Shown here one piece after another: positions 39,819 to 41,222 of a stretch of 41,222 nucleotides of DNA. The notes under the pieces are model-generated. The model did no database searches and was not told the DNA's origin. It saw only the letters and a list, made by a program, of their open reading frames with translations. The translations under genes and the position numbers were made by a program. Numbering within the stretch: the first letter of the stretch is position 1; the number at the start of each line of letters is the position of its first letter. Origin of the DNA: Gemmatimonadota bacterium (GTDB lineage: Bacteria > Latescibacterota > UBA2968 > UBA8231); assembly GCA_009841115.1 (NCBI GenBank), contig VXML01000099.1:1-41222 (forward strand). Reading direction: 5' to 3'.

Positions 39819-41222
39819 TTAGAGACGCCTTCCTCCGGCGAATCCATTGAATTCGTCCAGGAACCACTCGGCTTGCTTTGTCATAAAGACGCCGATCTCT
39901 TCCCCCTTGAAGGCGAAAGATACCCTGAGCCCACCTAAGTAAATATCCGTGATGTAGACTTCCATGTTGAGCGTCTGCTCATCGACCCACACGGCCGAGG
40001 CCAGACAATCGTATTCAATGCCGGGGACCGAGCCGATCTGTTCGCCAAAGTAGTTGCGTTGAGGGAACTTGCCGGACAGCACGCGCCCGATACCGAACTG
40101 CAGCACATTGTCGCCCTGACCGTTGGTGTACTCCCAGACGCCTTCATCCTCCTTGAAGGACAGGCGCATCCGCGTGATCCCCATCGGGTTGTCTTCCAAA
40201 GCATACCAAGCTCCGTTGACTTCCAAAGCCGCCCTTGCGTCGGGGGCCCCGGGGATCGGCAAGACGGCCAGCCGCTCGATCTTATCGCAGAGCTCCGCGT
40301 GGGCGTCGCGGTTTTCGGCAAGCGGCGCGTCCGATAGGTGGGGGTAGAGCTCTTCACGCATCACGACCGGAATGTCGCTGCCGGCCGGTGCGCCCTGTGT
40401 ATCGGCGATGCACGTGAACAGAAACTCTTTGTCGGGAAAACAGATGGCGTACTGACTGCCCATCCCGCGGAAGGAGAATCCGTTCTCTGGCTCTCGCCAA
40501 ATCTGATATCCATACCCGCAGTTCCCCCGGATGGCGTTGTCGATCTGGCTGGAGGTCGCGGCACGCACGTACGCCTCTGGGAGGACTCTTTCATCGCCCC
40601 ACATGCCGCCGTTCATGCAGGCGAGTGCGACTCTCGCTATATCGCGCAGCGTACAAATGACCCCCGATCCGCCCCACGACACTCCCTCGGGCGTGCAGAT
40701 ACACCATGCGTCAGCGGAGAAGCCGATCCGGTCTAAAAATCGCGGTCGCATGTAATCCAGAAAGGGCATACCAGCAAGCCGTTCGACCGTAGCCGTGAGC
40801 ACCACGGTTGCCGCAGTGTCGTACGAAAAGATCGTTCCGGGAGGATGCGAGGGGGTCCGGTTGAAGAAAGTCCAAACCCAGTCTGGATCGTTGCGCGTAT
40901 AGGAGGTTGTCGAATGGGGAGTCGCCATCGTCAGGAGGTCCCGGACGGTCGAGGCAGCAAGCCACGGATGAAGTCCTTCCGGCAGTTTGTCCGGGAAGTA
41001 TTCGGCGACCCGATCGTCGGGGGTGAGCCGGCCTTCGTCGATCATCATCCCGACCGCCAACGCGACCAAGCTCTTGCTGACCGAATAGATCCGGTGCATG
41101 CGTTCCGCCGACCACGGGGCCCAATATCCCTCAGCCGCGATTCTGTTGTGACGCACCAGCAGGAACCCGTGCATGCAGATTCGCTCGGAGTCGATCCGCT
41201 GCAGGAAATTCAGGATCGCCCG
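39819..41222 (-). CDS. Serine hydrolase, class C beta-lactamase-like (5' end cut by window)
   Basis: At least 467 residues visible. The frame is open to the window edge, and the 16 codons upstream of the ATG at 41174 (for example AILNFLQRIDSERIC) fit the family, so the start is outside. The active-site S-x-x-K is visible in IYSVSKSLVALAVG; the second motif lies in FSYDTAATVVL (Y-D-T in place of the usual Y-x-N). The sequence HGFLLVRHNRIAAEGYWAPW is typical of the group of esterase/beta-lactamase-like proteins in environmental bacteria. The C-terminal 170 residues form an extra beta domain. The substrate is probably an ester or peptide and not an antibiotic. Confidence 0.85.
   Translation of the reverse strand, partial: RAILNFLQRIDSERICMHGFLLVRHNRIAAEGYWAPWSAERMHRIYSVSKSLVALAVGMMIDEGRLTPDDRVAEYFPDKLPEGLHPWLAASTVRDLLTMATPHSTTSYTRNDPDWVWTFFNRTPSHPPGTIFSYDTAATVVLTATVERLAGMPFLDYMRPRFLDRIGFSADAWCICTPEGVSWGGSGVICTLRDIARVALACMNGGMWGDERVLPEAYVRAATSSQIDNAIRGNCGYGYQIWREPENGFSFRGMGSQYAICFPDKEFLFTCIADTQGAPAGSDIPVVMREELYPHLSDAPLAENRDAHAELCDKIERLAVLPIPGAPDARAALEVNGAWYALEDNPMGITRMRLSFKEDEGVWEYTNGQGDNVLQFGIGRVLSGKFPQRNYFGEQIGSVPGIEYDCLASAVWVDEQTLNMEVYITDIYLGGLRVSFAFKGEEIGVFMTKQAEWFLDEFNGFAGGRRL

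Noticed and set aside
1..41222. tRNA or rRNA genes, CRISPR arrays, insertion sequences, phage genes.
   Set aside because: I saw none: no regularly spaced repeats, no transposase, integrase or phage structural motifs in the translations. A covariance-model search could still find small RNAs that I cannot see.

Overview
The window is a high-GC (visibly about 60% or more in the core genes) bacterial segment with no rRNA, tRNA, CRISPR array, transposase or integrase that I can see. Gene content (a DUF6784/6785-type membrane protein, two phytanoyl-CoA dioxygenase-like enzymes, Gfo/Idh/MocA, aldo/keto reductase, SDR, sugar ABC transport, secreted discoidin proteins with FlgD/T9SS-like C-terminal domains, lipoprotein PpiC chaperone, outer-membrane-like proteins) suggests an uncultured Gram-negative of the FCB group, most like Latescibacterota or Poribacteria. 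That placement is inference from gene style, not a marker gene.

Layout. 1-1942: 3' part of a polytopic membrane protein cut by the window edge. 2084-2631: an AT-richer MazE/MazF-like toxin-antitoxin pair with a probable operator. 2734-18835: a tight seven-gene, 16-kb surface operon: PpiC lipoprotein, discoidin/FlgD-like protein D1, outer-membrane-like protein B1, GT-C/TPR membrane protein, D2, D3, and B2. D1-B1 and D3-B2 are two versions of one protein pair; D1, D2 and D3 all end in the same C-terminal tripeptide Val-Ala-Tyr. 18839-19922: a stand-alone CBM9-like secreted protein with its own promoter, 5'-UTR hairpin, strong ribosome site and strong terminator. 19933-23945: dioxygenase plus sugar ABC binding protein and two permeases.

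23951-26252 is a defence/toxin-antitoxin island (PD-(D/E)XK protein, RelE/ParE-type pair, HigA with a HigB stump, MntA-HepT). Then come a methyltransferase and a second dioxygenase (minus strand), a heterodimeric ABC exporter (28010-31533) and a PNPOx-like protein (31572-32081). A second island at 32114-35114 holds an AbiU2-type HEPN protein, an ADP-ribosyltransferase-like protein and a DUF4160/DUF2442-HTH pair. 35185-41222 is sugar/small-molecule metabolism (P-loop kinase, SDR, AKR, Gfo/Idh, an unknown protein, and a serine hydrolase cut by the window edge).

The most unusual observation: in both islands a piece of the upstream host gene's 3' region is found a second time, between two blocks of defence cargo (53 bp of the permease gene; 95 bp of the PNPOx gene including its stop). 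All six nucleotide differences inside the aligned reading frames are synonymous. The extra copies therefore look like pieces of divergent functional alleles, as if cargo blocks had been stacked at gene ends by recombination from related genomes, without a visible recombinase.
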